Source: an uncultured Mollicutes bacterium (GTDB lineage Bacteria; Bacillota_I; Bacilli_A; Acholeplasmatales; JAEDCM01). Taken from it: a stretch of 63,340 nt of DNA. The notes under the pieces are model-generated. The model saw only the letters and a program-made list of their open reading frames with translations, did not search any database and was not told the origin of the DNA. Position numbers and translations under genes: made by a program. The stretch's first letter is position 1. The number at the start of each line of letters is the position of its first letter. Positions 42,339-51,919 of the stretch are shown here, piece after piece. Location of the stretch: contig CAMVDS010000004.1 in NCBI GenBank assembly GCA_947166335.1, positions 1 through 63,340 of the forward strand, written 5' to 3'.

Positions 42339-44156
42339 ATGAGGGATATATTTTTCAATCCGTTTTTCGAATATAATAAGAGCCCACAAGGCGCTATCAT
42401 AAAAAATGGAATTGTAACTTTAAGAGTTAGCTTTATACAATCATATAACATTTGGAATTTATGTGTTGTCTTAAAAAGCGATTCTAAAGGTATTGAAAAA
42501 ACATTCCCTCTTTTTTATGAAAAAACAGATACATTTAATGTATTTAAATGCGAATTTTCGCTAGATGAAGCGGATATATACTGGTATTACTTTAAGTTTG
42601 ATGATTGTTATGGAACACATTATATTTGTTGTGATATCAATATGGATGCGACATTAACTGATGAAATTACATATAGTTTCCAACTATCAGTACATAACGG
42701 CTTTAAAAAGGATTTAAAGTGGTTTAAAGGTGGTGTAATGTATCAAATACTACCTGATAGATTTTGTAATTTAGATAATGATTATTGCCATCCTAATGGT
42801 TGGATGCATAAGACTTGGGATGAACATCCACAATATCTACCAATTCATGGTAAGATCTTAAATAACGATTATTTTGGTGGTAATTTAAAAGGTATTACAT
42901 CTAAACTTGATTATATTAAAAAGCTTGGTGTAAAATCTATTTACTTAAATCCAATATCACTAGCTTTTTCAAATCATAGATATGATACAGCCGATTATAT
43001 GGAACTTGATCCTATGCTAGGAACTGAAGCAGATTTTATTGAATTATGTGCTGAAGCTAAAAAAAGAAAAATAGGTATTATTATTGATGGTGTATTTAAC
43101 CATACAGGAAGTAATAGTAGATATTTTAATAGAGAAGGATATTTCGATGAAATAGGTGCTTATCAATCAAAAGAATCTAAATATTATAACTGGTATAGAT
43201 TTATAGAATATCCAAATAAATACCATTGTTGGTGGGGATTCGATACTTTACCAGCTATAAATCAAAAATCTGATTTTGTAGATTATATATGCGATAAAGT
43301 AATCCCTAAGTGGATAGGTTTAGGCGCATTGGGATATAGACTTGATGTTGTTGATGAATTAAATAGTGAATTCGTTGAACGTATAAGTAAAGCTGTAAAA
43401 AAAGCAAACCCAAAAGCAATCCTAATAGGAGAAGTTTGGGAAGATGCATCTAATAAAGAGGCATATGGATTTAGACGTCATTATTTTGATGGTAACGAGC
43501 TTGATTCTGTAATGAATTATCCATTTAGAAAAGCTATTATTGAATTTGTATGTTACGGAAATGTTTATAATCTAAGAAACACTTTAAGAAGTATTATTAA
43601 TAATTATCCTAAAGAAGTTTTAGACTCTCTAATGAATGTACTTGGTACACATGATACAGAACGTATTCTAAGCGTTTGTGGAAATGTTAATTTCCATAGA
43701 ATGGATAGAGTAGAAATCGCTAATTATAGGATGGATCAAACAAGATATAAAGATGCCGTAGAACGTCTTAAAATGGCCGCAATCTTGCAATATACACTAC
43801 CTGGAGTGCCTTGTGTATTTTATGGCGATGAAGTAGGTGTTGAAGGCTATAAAGATCCTTTCTGTAGAAAGACATTCCCATGGAATGATATGAACAAAAA
43901 CTTACTCAGTTTTTATACAAAACTTGGAGAAATTAGAAGACAAAATAAAGAGTTTATTGATGGAAAGTATAAAGAAATTTATGCCGATAAATCTCTTTTC
44001 GCCTTTAAAAGAGGAGATAACATTTATGTATTAGTAAACAATTCAAATGTTAATAAATATTATGATATAGATGCCATTGATTTAATAACAGGAGAAAAAA
44101 ATACATATTTTAGAATATACCCACATACAGCAAGAATTTTGAAGAGGTGTTTATAA
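42339..44156 (+). CDS. GH13 alpha-glucosidase/neopullulanase-type amylase
   Basis: A 605-residue GH13 enzyme of the cyclomaltodextrinase/neopullulanase/maltogenic amylase group. The first 120 residues resemble the CBM34 dimerisation domain. The barrel starts with GGVMYQILPDRFCNLDND; KSIYLNPISLAFSNHRYDTA, GALGYRLDVVDELN (nucleophile Asp), LIGEVWEDAS (acid Glu) and NVLGTHDTERIL (third Asp) are the catalytic regions. It lacks a signal peptide, so it acts on malto-oligosaccharides in the cytoplasm. It sits six bases after glgB and its stop overlaps malQ by one base, giving a coherent glycogen/maltodextrin operon. Confidence 0.92.
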   Translation: MRDIFFNPFFEYNKSPQGAIIKNGIVTLRVSFIQSYNIWNLCVVLKSDSKGIEKTFPLFYEKTDTFNVFKCEFSLDEADIYWYYFKFDDCYGTHYICCDINMDATLTDEITYSFQLSVHNGFKKDLKWFKGGVMYQILPDRFCNLDNDYCHPNGWMHKTWDEHPQYLPIHGKILNNDYFGGNLKGITSKLDYIKKLGVKSIYLNPISLAFSNHRYDTADYMELDPMLGTEADFIELCAEAKKRKIGIIIDGVFNHTGSNSRYFNREGYFDEIGAYQSKESKYYNWYRFIEYPNKYHCWWGFDTLPAINQKSDFVDYICDKVIPKWIGLGALGYRLDVVDELNSEFVERISKAVKKANPKAILIGEVWEDASNKEAYGFRRHYFDGNELDSVMNYPFRKAIIEFVCYGNVYNLRNTLRSIINNYPKEVLDSLMNVLGTHDTERILSVCGNVNFHRMDRVEIANYRMDQTRYKDAVERLKMAAILQYTLPGVPCVFYGDEVGVEGYKDPFCRKTFPWNDMNKNLLSFYTKLGEIRRQNKEFIDGKYKEIYADKSLFAFKRGDNIYVLVNNSNVNKYYDIDAIDLITGEKNTYFRIYPHTARILKRCL

Positions 44157-45595
44157 TGAAGAAATATGCTGGAATTTTATTACATATTTCAAGCTTAAAT
44201 AATGATTCTATAGGTACTCTAGGAATAGAGGCCTATAAATTTGTTGACTTCCTAGAAAAGTCAAAACAACATTTATGGCAAGTATTACCACTTAATCCAA
44301 CAAGCTATGGAGACTCACCATATCAATCTCCATGCACATTTGCTTTTAACCCTTATTTTATTTCACTTGATGAATTAGTTAAGGATGGCTTATTAGATTC
44401 ATATGACAAGACTTTACTTGGTAAAGGTATAGATTATTATAAATTATTCCAAAACAAGGTAAAAATACTTAAAAAATGCTATAAAAACATGTTTAAGGTT
44501 AAAAGAGAATATGAAAAATTTAAAAATGATAATAGAAGTTGGCTAACAGATTATGCGGTATTCTCATTATTAAAAGAAAAGAATAATTATAAGCCTTGGT
44601 ATGAGTGGAAAGAATTCAAAAAATATAACAAAAATGAAATAAATCATTTTGTTAATAATAATTATTCAAAAGTAGATGAAATAAGATTTATTCAATTCTT
44701 ATTTTATAAACAATGGATAAAATTAAAAAAATATGCAAATAAAAAAGGAATAAAAATTATAGGTGATATTCCTATTTATGTAGCTTATGATTCTGTTGAT
44801 TGCTGGAAAGCACCACACATCTTTGAACTTGATAAAGATTTAAAACCTATTAATGTAGCTGGCTGTCCACCTGATTATTTTTCAAGTTATGGTCAACTTT
44901 GGGGTAACCCATTATACAGATGGGATTATTTAAAAAAGACTGATTATGCTTGGTGGGTAGAACGTATTAAAGAAGTTGCTAAAACTTATGATATTATACG
45001 TATAGACCACTTTAGAGCATTTGCTGGATATTTTAAAATTCCATATGGTAAAGATCCTAAAGATGGTAAATGGGTAAAGGGTCCAGGTATTGAATTGTTT
45101 AATGAAATTAATAAGCATGTTAAATGCGAGATAATCGCTGAAAATCTAGGTTTTCTAGATGATTCTGTACATAAATTATTAGAAGAAACTGGATACGCAG
45201 GAATGAATGTAATGCAGTTTGAATTTGGCCCTAAAGAAGAATTTAAACATGGTTATGATTACAACAATGTCCTATATACAGGAACACATGATAATGAGAA
45301 TTTACTTGCTTGGTATAAATCACTTGATAAGGATACATTAGCTAAGGTTAATAAGACTTGTGGCTTAAGAAGTAATAGCGCTAATCCAAATATAAAATTA
45401 ATAGATGCATGTATGAAACAAAAGTGTAAATATGTAATGGTACCTATTCAAGATTATCTAGGATTAACTGATGCTAGAATGAATATACCTTCAGAACTAG
45501 GTGGAAACTGGTTATATCAAATGAAATATGATGATTTAAGTAAGAAACTAATAAATACTGTTAAGAAGGTAACAGAAGAGAATAAGAGAGGTTAA
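44156..45595 (+). CDS. malQ: 4-alpha-glucanotransferase (amylomaltase)
   Basis: A 479-residue GH77 enzyme that transfers alpha-1,4-glucan segments between malto-oligosaccharides. Motifs seen: GILLHISSLNNDSIGTLG, WQVLPLNPTSYGDSPYQSPC, IGDIPIYVAYDSVDCW, IIRIDHFRAFAGYF (nucleophile Asp), IIAENLGFLDDSV (acid Glu) and YTGTHDNENLLAWY (third Asp). The ATG shares one base with the stop of the gene before it, and AGAGGTG lies upstream. A terminator closes the operon. Confidence 0.96.
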   Translation: MKKYAGILLHISSLNNDSIGTLGIEAYKFVDFLEKSKQHLWQVLPLNPTSYGDSPYQSPCTFAFNPYFISLDELVKDGLLDSYDKTLLGKGIDYYKLFQNKVKILKKCYKNMFKVKREYEKFKNDNRSWLTDYAVFSLLKEKNNYKPWYEWKEFKKYNKNEINHFVNNNYSKVDEIRFIQFLFYKQWIKLKKYANKKGIKIIGDIPIYVAYDSVDCWKAPHIFELDKDLKPINVAGCPPDYFSSYGQLWGNPLYRWDYLKKTDYAWWVERIKEVAKTYDIIRIDHFRAFAGYFKIPYGKDPKDGKWVKGPGIELFNEINKHVKCEIIAENLGFLDDSVHKLLEETGYAGMNVMQFEFGPKEEFKHGYDYNNVLYTGTHDNENLLAWYKSLDKDTLAKVNKTCGLRSNSANPNIKLIDACMKQKCKYVMVPIQDYLGLTDARMNIPSELGGNWLYQMKYDDLSKKLINTVKKVTEENKRG

Positions 45596-45609
45596 AAACT
45601 CTCTTTTTG
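45584..45609 (+). terminator. Terminator after malQ
   Basis: Stem AAGAGAG/CTCTCTT with the stop codon in the loop, then a T run. Confidence 0.75.
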
Positions 45610-45640
45610 TCTCTATATTAAATATATTATTTAAAAATAC

Positions 45641-45669
45641 TTGACTATTTAGTATTTATTTGATAAAAT
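45641..45669 (+). promoter_or_regulatory. Promoter of rplU-prp-rpmA-obgE operon
   Basis: TTGACT, 17-base spacer ending TGA, TAAAAT: a complete -35 plus extended -10, the strongest promoter in the window. Confidence 0.75.
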
Positions 45670-45675
45670 ACATTT

Positions 45676-45764
45676 GTTGCAGTATGCAACCGCACAAAAA
45701 AGGTTATAAATGCAAGTGCTACCTTAATGGCGTGTCTTAAAAATTTTGAAGGAGGTGTGCATAT
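45676..45764 (+). promoter_or_regulatory. L21 ribosomal-protein leader
   Basis: The leader before rplU starts with a hairpin GTTGCA/TGCAAC (loop GTA). A second domain follows in which AAGGT pairs with ACCTT and CGCAC faces GTGT, ending in GAAGGAGGTG of rplU. Position and layout match the L21 leader found in low-GC Gram-positives, thought to mediate feedback by L21 or its operon. Exact family match was not computed. Confidence 0.65.
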
Positions 45765-46073
45765 ATGTATGCAATAATTGAAACTGGTGGAAAGCAAGAA
45801 TCTGTAAGTGTAAACCAAGAAATCTATGTTGAAAAGCTAGATGTTGAAGAAGGTGCTACTTACGAATTCGATAAAGTACTTATGATTGGTGGAGAAGAAA
45901 CAAAAATTGGTGCTCCATACGTTGAAGGTGCTAAAGTAGTTGCTAAAGTCATCAAAAACGGAAGAGGTAAAAAAATTATCGTTTATCATTTCCGTAGAAA
46001 AAAGAATGAACACAAAAAGCAAGGCCACAGACAATCATATACTAAGTTAGTTATTGAAAAGATTTGTTATTAA
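45765..46073 (+). CDS. rplU: 50S ribosomal protein L21
   Basis: A 102-residue L21. It begins [20 protein letters not shown] and ends with [20 protein letters not shown], both diagnostic of bL21. It binds 23S rRNA. AAGGAGGTG before the ATG gives strong initiation. First gene of the conserved rplU-prp-rpmA-obgE cluster. Confidence 0.98.
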   Translation: MYAIIETGGKQESVSVNQEIYVEKLDVEEGATYEFDKVLMIGGEETKIGAPYVEGAKVVAKVIKNGRGKKIIVYHFRRKKNEHKKQGHRQSYTKLVIEKICY

Positions 46074-46074
46074 T

Positions 46075-46377
46075 ATGGTAAGTGTATCATTCAAAAAAGA
46101 AAATAATAGAATAGTTGAAGTTGAAATTAAAGGACATGCTAATTATTCTGATAAAGGAAAAGATATAGTATGTGCTGCTATCTCTTCAATTGCTATATAT
46201 TCTATAAATCTTATGGAAAAGTTAGGCTATATAATCACTAATAAAGTAGAAGATGGTTATATTAAAATTATTAACAATCTAAATAGTGATGTAGTCGATA
46301 AAATTTTAGAACAAATGGAAACTGAATTCATTAATATAAGTGAAGAGTATCCAAAACATATATATTTAAAGCATTAG
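46075..46377 (+). CDS. prp: Ribosomal-processing cysteine protease Prp
   Basis: A 100-residue cysteine protease (YsxB family) that removes the N-terminal extension of ribosomal protein L27. Catalytic His and Cys are in [20 protein letters not shown]. The ATG at 46075 starts one base after the rplU stop; no real ribosome binding site is seen, so translation is coupled to rplU. Its substrate, L27 with a cleavable leader, is the next gene. Confidence 0.93.
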   Translation: MVSVSFKKENNRIVEVEIKGHANYSDKGKDIVCAAISSIAIYSINLMEKLGYIITNKVEDGYIKIINNLNSDVVDKILEQMETEFINISEEYPKHIYLKH

Positions 46378-46388
46378 GAGGTGCTAGT

Positions 46389-46673
46389 ATGATTAAGATG
46401 AATATCCAATTATTCGCTTCTAAAAAGGGAGTTGGTTCTACTAAGAACGGTAGAGATTCTCATGCAAAAAGATTAGGAGCTAAATTAGCAGATGGACAAT
46501 ATGCTACTGCGGGATCTATTATATATCGTCAAAGAGGAACAAAAGTTTTACCAGGTAAGAATGTAGGCATCGGTGGAGATGATACATTATTCGCAAAGAT
46601 TAACGGTATCGTTAAATTTGAACGCGTTGGTAAAGACAAGAAGCAAGCTTCTGTTTATCCTGTTGAAGAATAA
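46389..46673 (+). CDS. rpmA: 50S ribosomal protein L27 with Prp-cleavable N-terminus
   Basis: A 94-residue bL27. The N-terminus [20 protein letters not shown] contains the Prp recognition sequence (NIQLF, cut before ASKKG) found in Firmicutes. The rest ([40 protein letters not shown]) is standard. AGGAGGTG precedes the ATG at 46389; the internal ATG at 46398 would also keep the cleavage site. Confidence 0.98.
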   Translation: MIKMNIQLFASKKGVGSTKNGRDSHAKRLGAKLADGQYATAGSIIYRQRGTKVLPGKNVGIGGDDTLFAKINGIVKFERVGKDKKQASVYPVEE

Positions 46674-46677
46674 TAAA

Positions 46678-46700
46678 ATGCCCCATTTGGGGTATTTTTT
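46678..46700 (+). terminator. Terminator between rpmA and obgE
   Basis: GC-rich stem CCCC/GGGG (TGCCCCATTTGGGGTA) followed by T7. It probably lowers, not abolishes, transcription into obgE, as no promoter is visible between them. Confidence 0.7.
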
Positions 46701-46720
46701 TAAGCTTGGAGGTGAAAAAT

Positions 46721-47989
46721 ATGTTTGTTGATGAAGTAAAGATTAAAGTCACTAGCGGATCTGGTGGAAATGGTATAATTTCATATCGTAGAGAAAAATA
46801 CGTTGAATTTGGAGGGCCTTGGGGTGGATCTGGAGGAAACGGTGGATCTATTATTTTTGTTGGTGATGAAGGTATGTCTACTTTACTTGATTTTAGATAT
46901 AATAGACATATTAAAGGTAATCCAGGTGAACGTGGAATGAGTAAGGGGATGAATGGTAGAAATGCCTTAGATACTTATGTAAAAGTTCCACTAGGTTCAA
47001 CAATATATGATGATGATTTAAATAAAGTTATAGGTGATATAACTGTTGATAAACAAGAAATTGTTGTTGCTAAAGGTGGTAGAGGAGGACGTGGTAACTG
47101 TGCTTTTGCTACTCATAAAAACCCTTGCCCAGCAATTTGTGAAAAAGGTGAAGCTGGAACTGAAAAAAATATTAGAATAGAACTTAAGGTTTTAGCTGAT
47201 TGTGGTCTAGTAGGATACCCTTCTGTTGGTAAATCTACTTTAATTAGTGCTATATCTAATTCAAAGCCAAAAATAGCTGCATATCATTTCACAACTCTAG
47301 CTCCAAATTTAGGAGTAGTAGGAGTACCTGATGGTAGAAGCTTTGTAGTTGCTGACCTTCCTGGTTTAATAGAAGGTGCAAGCCAAGGCTTAGGATTAGG
47401 TTTGGAATTCTTAAGACACATTGAACGTTGTAGAGTAATAGTTCATGTTATTGATATGGCAAGAACTGATGGAAGAGATCCATATGATGACTATGTTAAA
47501 ATAAGACATGAATTAGAAGAATATAAGCTTGATTTGCTTAAACGTCCTGAAATAATTGTTGCTAATAAAATGGATGTAGAAGGCGCTAAAGAAAATCTAG
47601 AAGAGTTTAAAAAACACGTAGATAAAGAGATTTTCCCTATTTCAGCTTATACAAAAGAAGGACTTACACCCCTACTTTATAGAATAAGAGATTTATTAGA
47701 TGTAACTCCTAATTTTATAATGTATGAGGATAAAGATTTTGTTAAAGAATATAATTTCACTCCAGAAGAAGAAAAATATGTTATTGAAAAAGTTGATGGA
47801 GTTTATAATATCACTGGTAGTGGATTAAAACGTCTATTTGAAATGACTGATTTCTCTAGCTATGAAGCTACTCGTCGTTTTGCAAGACAACTTAAAACAA
47901 TGGGTATTGATGAAGAACTTAGAAAACTTGGAGTACAAAACGGAGATATCGTTAAGATATTTGATTATGAATTTGAATTTATAGATTAA
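46721..47989 (+). CDS. obgE: GTPase Obg
   Basis: A 422-residue Obg/CgtA GTPase needed for 50S ribosome maturation and stress control. The glycine-rich Obg fold has VKIKVTSGSGGNGIISYRRE. The G domain has GYPSVGKST (G1), DLPGLIEGAS (G3) and VANKMDVE (G4). The C-terminal OCT domain (about 345-422) is present, as in Bacillus-type Obg. The ATG at 46721 follows GGAGGTG. It ends facing a convergent gene across a bidirectional terminator. Confidence 0.97.
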   Translation: MFVDEVKIKVTSGSGGNGIISYRREKYVEFGGPWGGSGGNGGSIIFVGDEGMSTLLDFRYNRHIKGNPGERGMSKGMNGRNALDTYVKVPLGSTIYDDDLNKVIGDITVDKQEIVVAKGGRGGRGNCAFATHKNPCPAICEKGEAGTEKNIRIELKVLADCGLVGYPSVGKSTLISAISNSKPKIAAYHFTTLAPNLGVVGVPDGRSFVVADLPGLIEGASQGLGLGLEFLRHIERCRVIVHVIDMARTDGRDPYDDYVKIRHELEEYKLDLLKRPEIIVANKMDVEGAKENLEEFKKHVDKEIFPISAYTKEGLTPLLYRIRDLLDVTPNFIMYEDKDFVKEYNFTPEEEKYVIEKVDGVYNITGSGLKRLFEMTDFSSYEATRRFARQLKTMGIDEELRKLGVQNGDIVKIFDYEFEFID

Positions 47990-47990
47990 T

Positions 47991-48025
47991 AAAAAATGGA
48001 ACTAATTATTAGTCCCATTTTTATT
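47991..48025. terminator. Bidirectional terminator between obgE and coiled-coil gene
   Basis: AAAAATGG-A-ACTA pairs with TAGT-C-CCATTTTT (12 pairs, one mismatch). T tracts flank it on both strands, and the stop of the - strand gene lies inside the hairpin. Confidence 0.75.
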
Positions 48026-51000
48026 TTCTAATTCTAATTTATATTTCTTAATATCATGTTTTAACTTTTTATTGATTTCATCTTTTGCTTTCTTAACATC
48101 ATTTTGCATATTATTATCAAGCTTTTTAATAAAATCAGTAAGCTGTAAATCAGAATCTATTATAGCATTATTACATTCAGAAGTAGATTTCTTTAACAAA
48201 TCATCTAGATTTTTTAACTGCATATCAAATTCAATACTCTTTTGCATATATTGCCTTATAACATTATTAATTCTGCTTTTAGCTTGGGTAGTATTCTTTT
48301 CTTTTTCTATTTGATAACTTGCGTTTAGTCTTTCTAAATTGCTTTCATAACTCAATTTCTTTTCTTTACGCTCAGTATATAATTTAGCTAAATTAGTTAT
48401 TCTATTTTTAGCTTCTGTTTCTATAGCATTATCATAGTATTTTTTCATTGACATAGAATTAGATTCTAATGCAGCAACTTTAATATCATATTTTCTATCA
48501 TAATCTGATAGATAATTATCTAATTCTTTGATTTTTTCTTCAGAATCCTCTTTTAGATTGATAATATCAAAACTATATTTAGTTTCTACATCTCTACTAG
48601 TTTTCTTAGCAATGACAATCTTAGATTGTTCTTCATCAAGGGCTATATTTCTTTCTCTATTAATCATTTCAAAGTTAAAGTCAAATGTTTTCTTCACCTT
48701 TTCAATGCTATTAGCGCATGCTTTAGCGATTTTTTTGAATTCGTTTTTATATTCATCATTAGTTAAATATGAGAATTCTTTTATAGAAGAAGTTGATTTA
48801 TTTATTACTTTTAAAATAAGTGAATTAAATAAATACAATGTCTTAATGTTTGGCTTTTGCATGCATTCATTAGTGATGTTATACAATTGCTTAAACATAT
48901 TTTCTATTATTTCTTGTAACTCATCATATTTTTCATAATATTGATTAACAAACTCAAGTTCATATAATCTCTTGTTTTCTTTTTTAGATAGAAGAGCTTC
49001 ACCTTCATCTATTTTAAGCATTTCGTTTTCAAGGTTTGCCATATCCTTAGCTTGTGATTTTAGACGTAATCTTAAAATATGAAGTCTAAATGATTTTTCA
49101 TCAATTTGTTCCTCAAAGTCTCTAAGCTCATCCTTTTCATCATAATTTCTTTTGTTTCTTTCTAAGAAGGCATGCTTAGATGCTTCAAGAATATAAATAT
49201 CATTTTCGATTTCTTTTATTTCTGTTTCAATTAATTGAGTTTTATTTGTTAATTCTCTAAATTCCTTTTCAAATTCTTTTTTCTTTTCAATAGAAGCATT
49301 TAGATAATCATTAATGATTTCATCAACATCAGGTGTGAATCTTAATTCTTTATCAGAAAAATATGTTTCTACATGTTCTTGAAGATATTGGAATTCTGCA
49401 TTCATCATCTTGAAGAAGACACCTATTTTTTCAGGATTGTCTTTTTCTTTTTTAACATCATCAATTGTTTTTGTTAATGTTCTAACTATATCTTCCTTTA
49501 ATTTTGATATTATAACTAAAATAAAATTAATATCATTTTCGAGTGCTTTAATTTCTGTGTTGAACTTAGATTCGAACATTGTATAAATGTGTTCAATACG
49601 GGTTTTTTCAGTATTGTAGGAAGATCTTGTTTTAAACACTGTGTTATCAAAAGAAGTGTTAATTTTCTTGATTTCTAAATCTATTGTTTCTAGACTTTGC
49701 TTTAAATTATTGTTAGTTAATTCTTTATTGCATTCATATTCACTAACTTTATTTAGATAGTTAATATTTTCTATTTTTTTATCTAATATTACTTTATGAT
49801 GTTCTAAGACATTTTCTCTTTCTAATTGGTTTAAATCTAAAACCAAAGTAGTAGTAATATCATATAAATGAGAATATAATTCAATTGTTCTTTTTTTAGA
49901 TTCTCTTAGTAATGAAAATCTATTAACAAAGAAATCAAGATCATTTTTCTTATCGTTAAGCTTTTCATGTAATCTATTGATTGTTGCATTCGAATCAAGT
50001 GATAATCCACTTATCTTGTTTTCTTTTATAGCATCACTCAATAAGGAATCCTTTTCGAATTCGGAAATACGCATTAATGAATATACATTCTCTTTGTTTA
50101 TACGTGTTGCATTTTGATTGTCTATATCTTGCTTTAAAATTTTTAGATTTCTGATTTTTGTATTATCTTTTTCTTTTTCAAGAAGAAGATTATAATCTTT
50201 TTCAATTTCTAGAATTCTTTTTTTCTCTTTATTAGAAGCTTGAAGTGATAATAACTTAATTTGATCATTAGCATTTTCAAGCAATATAACATCATCTTCA
50301 CTAGATAATTTTAAGAAATCATTACTAAAAACATTCAAAATGTTTTTTTGCTTAACAGAAGATTCTTTTGTTAATTCTTCAATTTGCTTATGATGTGAAG
50401 TAGTTTCTTCTCTAGAAATTGTTCTTAATTCTTTTTCTTTTTCAATGAATTCTGTTCTTGTTTTTCTCATTTCTTCATTGAATTCAGAAGATTTCTTTAA
50501 GTAAGTATGTCTTAATGATTCTATATCTTCATTTAATCTTTGTTGGATGCTTTTTATTTCTAGAAGAAGTCCATCAATTGTTGATTCTAATTCTCTTTTT
50601 TGTGTTGCCTCTTCAGCATCTATTTGTTGTACATAGTGTTGTAATTCTTTTCTATTTAGATGTTGTAAATTCTCTAATCTATCATTTTCTTCATTTACTA
50701 CTTGGTCGTATTTTTTATTTTCTTCAATTATTACTTCTTTAAATTCTTTTTTATATTCTTCAATTGTTTGATTATTAGATGCAACTCTAGCCTCATGTTT
50801 TTCTTGAATCTTTTCATTTTCTAATGAATATTTTGGAGCTAAAGTTTTTATTTGAGAATCAATTTCTTGAAGAGTTTGATCGCATCTTTTTGTTGAATTG
50901 ATAGTACTCTTTTTATTACTTTCAATACAGTTTAAAAGGTTGTCTCTTGTTTTAGAAGTAGAGGTGTTGTGATCTTCAATTATCTTATTTAATTTAGCAA

Positions 51001-51058
51001 GGAAATCATTAACTAATTCAATTGCACTTTTTGAACTCATATCAATTAAATTTGCCAT
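48002..51058 (-). CDS. Giant coiled-coil protein, function unknown
   Basis: A 1018-residue, almost entirely helical, Lys/Glu-rich protein with heptad patterns from about residue 30 to the end. There is no Walker motif, signal peptide or membrane segment, so it is not a complete SMC or Rad50. The N-terminus (MANLIDMSSKSAIELVNDFL) is the only less charged part. It reads as a cytoplasmic filament or scaffold. GGAGGTG and the ATG at 51056-51058 define the start; an earlier ATG at 51079 precedes that site. It is the only long - strand gene besides the TetR regulator, transcribed away from ruvAB, with a palindrome in its promoter region. Nothing links it to a named family. Confidence 0.75.
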   Translation of the reverse strand: MANLIDMSSKSAIELVNDFLAKLNKIIEDHNTSTSKTRDNLLNCIESNKKSTINSTKRCDQTLQEIDSQIKTLAPKYSLENEKIQEKHEARVASNNQTIEEYKKEFKEVIIEENKKYDQVVNEENDRLENLQHLNRKELQHYVQQIDAEEATQKRELESTIDGLLLEIKSIQQRLNEDIESLRHTYLKKSSEFNEEMRKTRTEFIEKEKELRTISREETTSHHKQIEELTKESSVKQKNILNVFSNDFLKLSSEDDVILLENANDQIKLLSLQASNKEKKRILEIEKDYNLLLEKEKDNTKIRNLKILKQDIDNQNATRINKENVYSLMRISEFEKDSLLSDAIKENKISGLSLDSNATINRLHEKLNDKKNDLDFFVNRFSLLRESKKRTIELYSHLYDITTTLVLDLNQLERENVLEHHKVILDKKIENINYLNKVSEYECNKELTNNNLKQSLETIDLEIKKINTSFDNTVFKTRSSYNTEKTRIEHIYTMFESKFNTEIKALENDINFILVIISKLKEDIVRTLTKTIDDVKKEKDNPEKIGVFFKMMNAEFQYLQEHVETYFSDKELRFTPDVDEIINDYLNASIEKKKEFEKEFRELTNKTQLIETEIKEIENDIYILEASKHAFLERNKRNYDEKDELRDFEEQIDEKSFRLHILRLRLKSQAKDMANLENEMLKIDEGEALLSKKENKRLYELEFVNQYYEKYDELQEIIENMFKQLYNITNECMQKPNIKTLYLFNSLILKVINKSTSSIKEFSYLTNDEYKNEFKKIAKACANSIEKVKKTFDFNFEMINRERNIALDEEQSKIVIAKKTSRDVETKYSFDIINLKEDSEEKIKELDNYLSDYDRKYDIKVAALESNSMSMKKYYDNAIETEAKNRITNLAKLYTERKEKKLSYESNLERLNASYQIEKEKNTTQAKSRINNVIRQYMQKSIEFDMQLKNLDDLLKKSTSECNNAIIDSDLQLTDFIKKLDNNMQNDVKKAKDEINKKLKHDIKKYKLELENKNGTNN

Positions 51059-51363
51059 TAAATAAACACCTCCAATCATACTTATTATACAATTTTTAAT
51101 AACAAAATACTATTATGTTTTTAACATTTAATGTTAAAATTGGCATTTTTTTGCAAGAAAAAAGGAAAGTACAAAAGAAAAAAGAAAATACTTTTTTGTC
51201 CTATTTTATAATTAATTATTTAGAAAACGGCTTATTTTAGCCTTTTTTTATTGCTTATATAGGATTTTTGAATAATTGTGAATAAAATGTAAAAAAATAT
51301 ATGAAAAAAATTAATTATATGATATAATCATATAGGTATTAGTTAAAAAAGGAGGCGTTAATT
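51059..51363. promoter_or_regulatory. Divergent regulatory region between coiled-coil gene and ruvA
   Basis: It holds a - strand TATAAT (51084-51089) for the coiled-coil gene; a perfect 10-bp inverted repeat with a single-base centre, TTTTAACATT-T-AATGTTAAAA (51119-51139); a weak + strand hairpin GGCT/AGCC with T7 (51229-51249) not attached to any recognised gene; and an extended -10 TGATATAAT (51320-51328) for ruvA. The rest is A-rich and I see no coding potential. Confidence 0.55.
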
Positions 51364-51915
51364 ATGTATGCATATATTAAAGGTGAAGTAACAGCAATAC
51401 ATCCATCTGAAATAGAACTTGAAAACAATAATATTGGCTACTTAATTAAAATGCCTAATCCTTATGTCTTTAAATTATATGATGATGCAATTGTTTATGT
51501 GTATCAAAAGGTAAATGATGATGGTATTGAATTATATGGATTTAAGACTTTAGAAGAAAAGCAATTATTTTTAAAACTTATTAGTGTTAATGGTATTGGT
51601 CCTAAGAGTGCTTTATCAATTTTAGCAACTGGTGATGTTAATGGAGTTATTAATGCTATTGAGTTAGGTAATTCTGCTTATTTAACTAGATTCCCTGGTA
51701 TTGGTCAAAAAGCTAGTCAACAAATAGTTTTAGATTTAAAGGGAAAAATCAATTTCAATAGCTCTCAAACTAGTAGTCAATCAGAGCTTGCTGAAGCACT
51801 ATCTTCCTTAGGATACAATAAGAAGGATATTGAAAAAGTAGAGAAAAAACTTGATATGAGTTTAAGCATAGAAGAATTAATTAAAGAGGCTTTAAAGCTT
51901 CTAACAAGGATGTGA
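51364..51915 (+). CDS. ruvA: Holliday junction branch migration protein RuvA
   Basis: A 183-residue RuvA, slightly shorter than usual. The OB domain is [20 protein letters not shown]; two helix-hairpin-helix motifs follow ([14 protein letters not shown] and [20 protein letters not shown]). The C-terminal domain III that contacts RuvB ([20 protein letters not shown]) is present after a short linker. AAAGGAGGCG precedes the ATG. The operon continues with ruvB and queA. Confidence 0.96.
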   Translation: MYAYIKGEVTAIHPSEIELENNNIGYLIKMPNPYVFKLYDDAIVYVYQKVNDDGIELYGFKTLEEKQLFLKLISVNGIGPKSALSILATGDVNGVINAIELGNSAYLTRFPGIGQKASQQIVLDLKGKINFNSSQTSSQSELAEALSSLGYNKKDIEKVEKKLDMSLSIEELIKEALKLLTRM

Positions 51916-51919
51916 GATT

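Noticed and set aside
51119..51139. LexA/SOS box controlling ruvAB
   Set aside because: The palindrome does not match the Gram-positive LexA consensus (GAAC-N4-GTTC) and is 180 bases from the ruvA promoter, nearer to the divergent gene.
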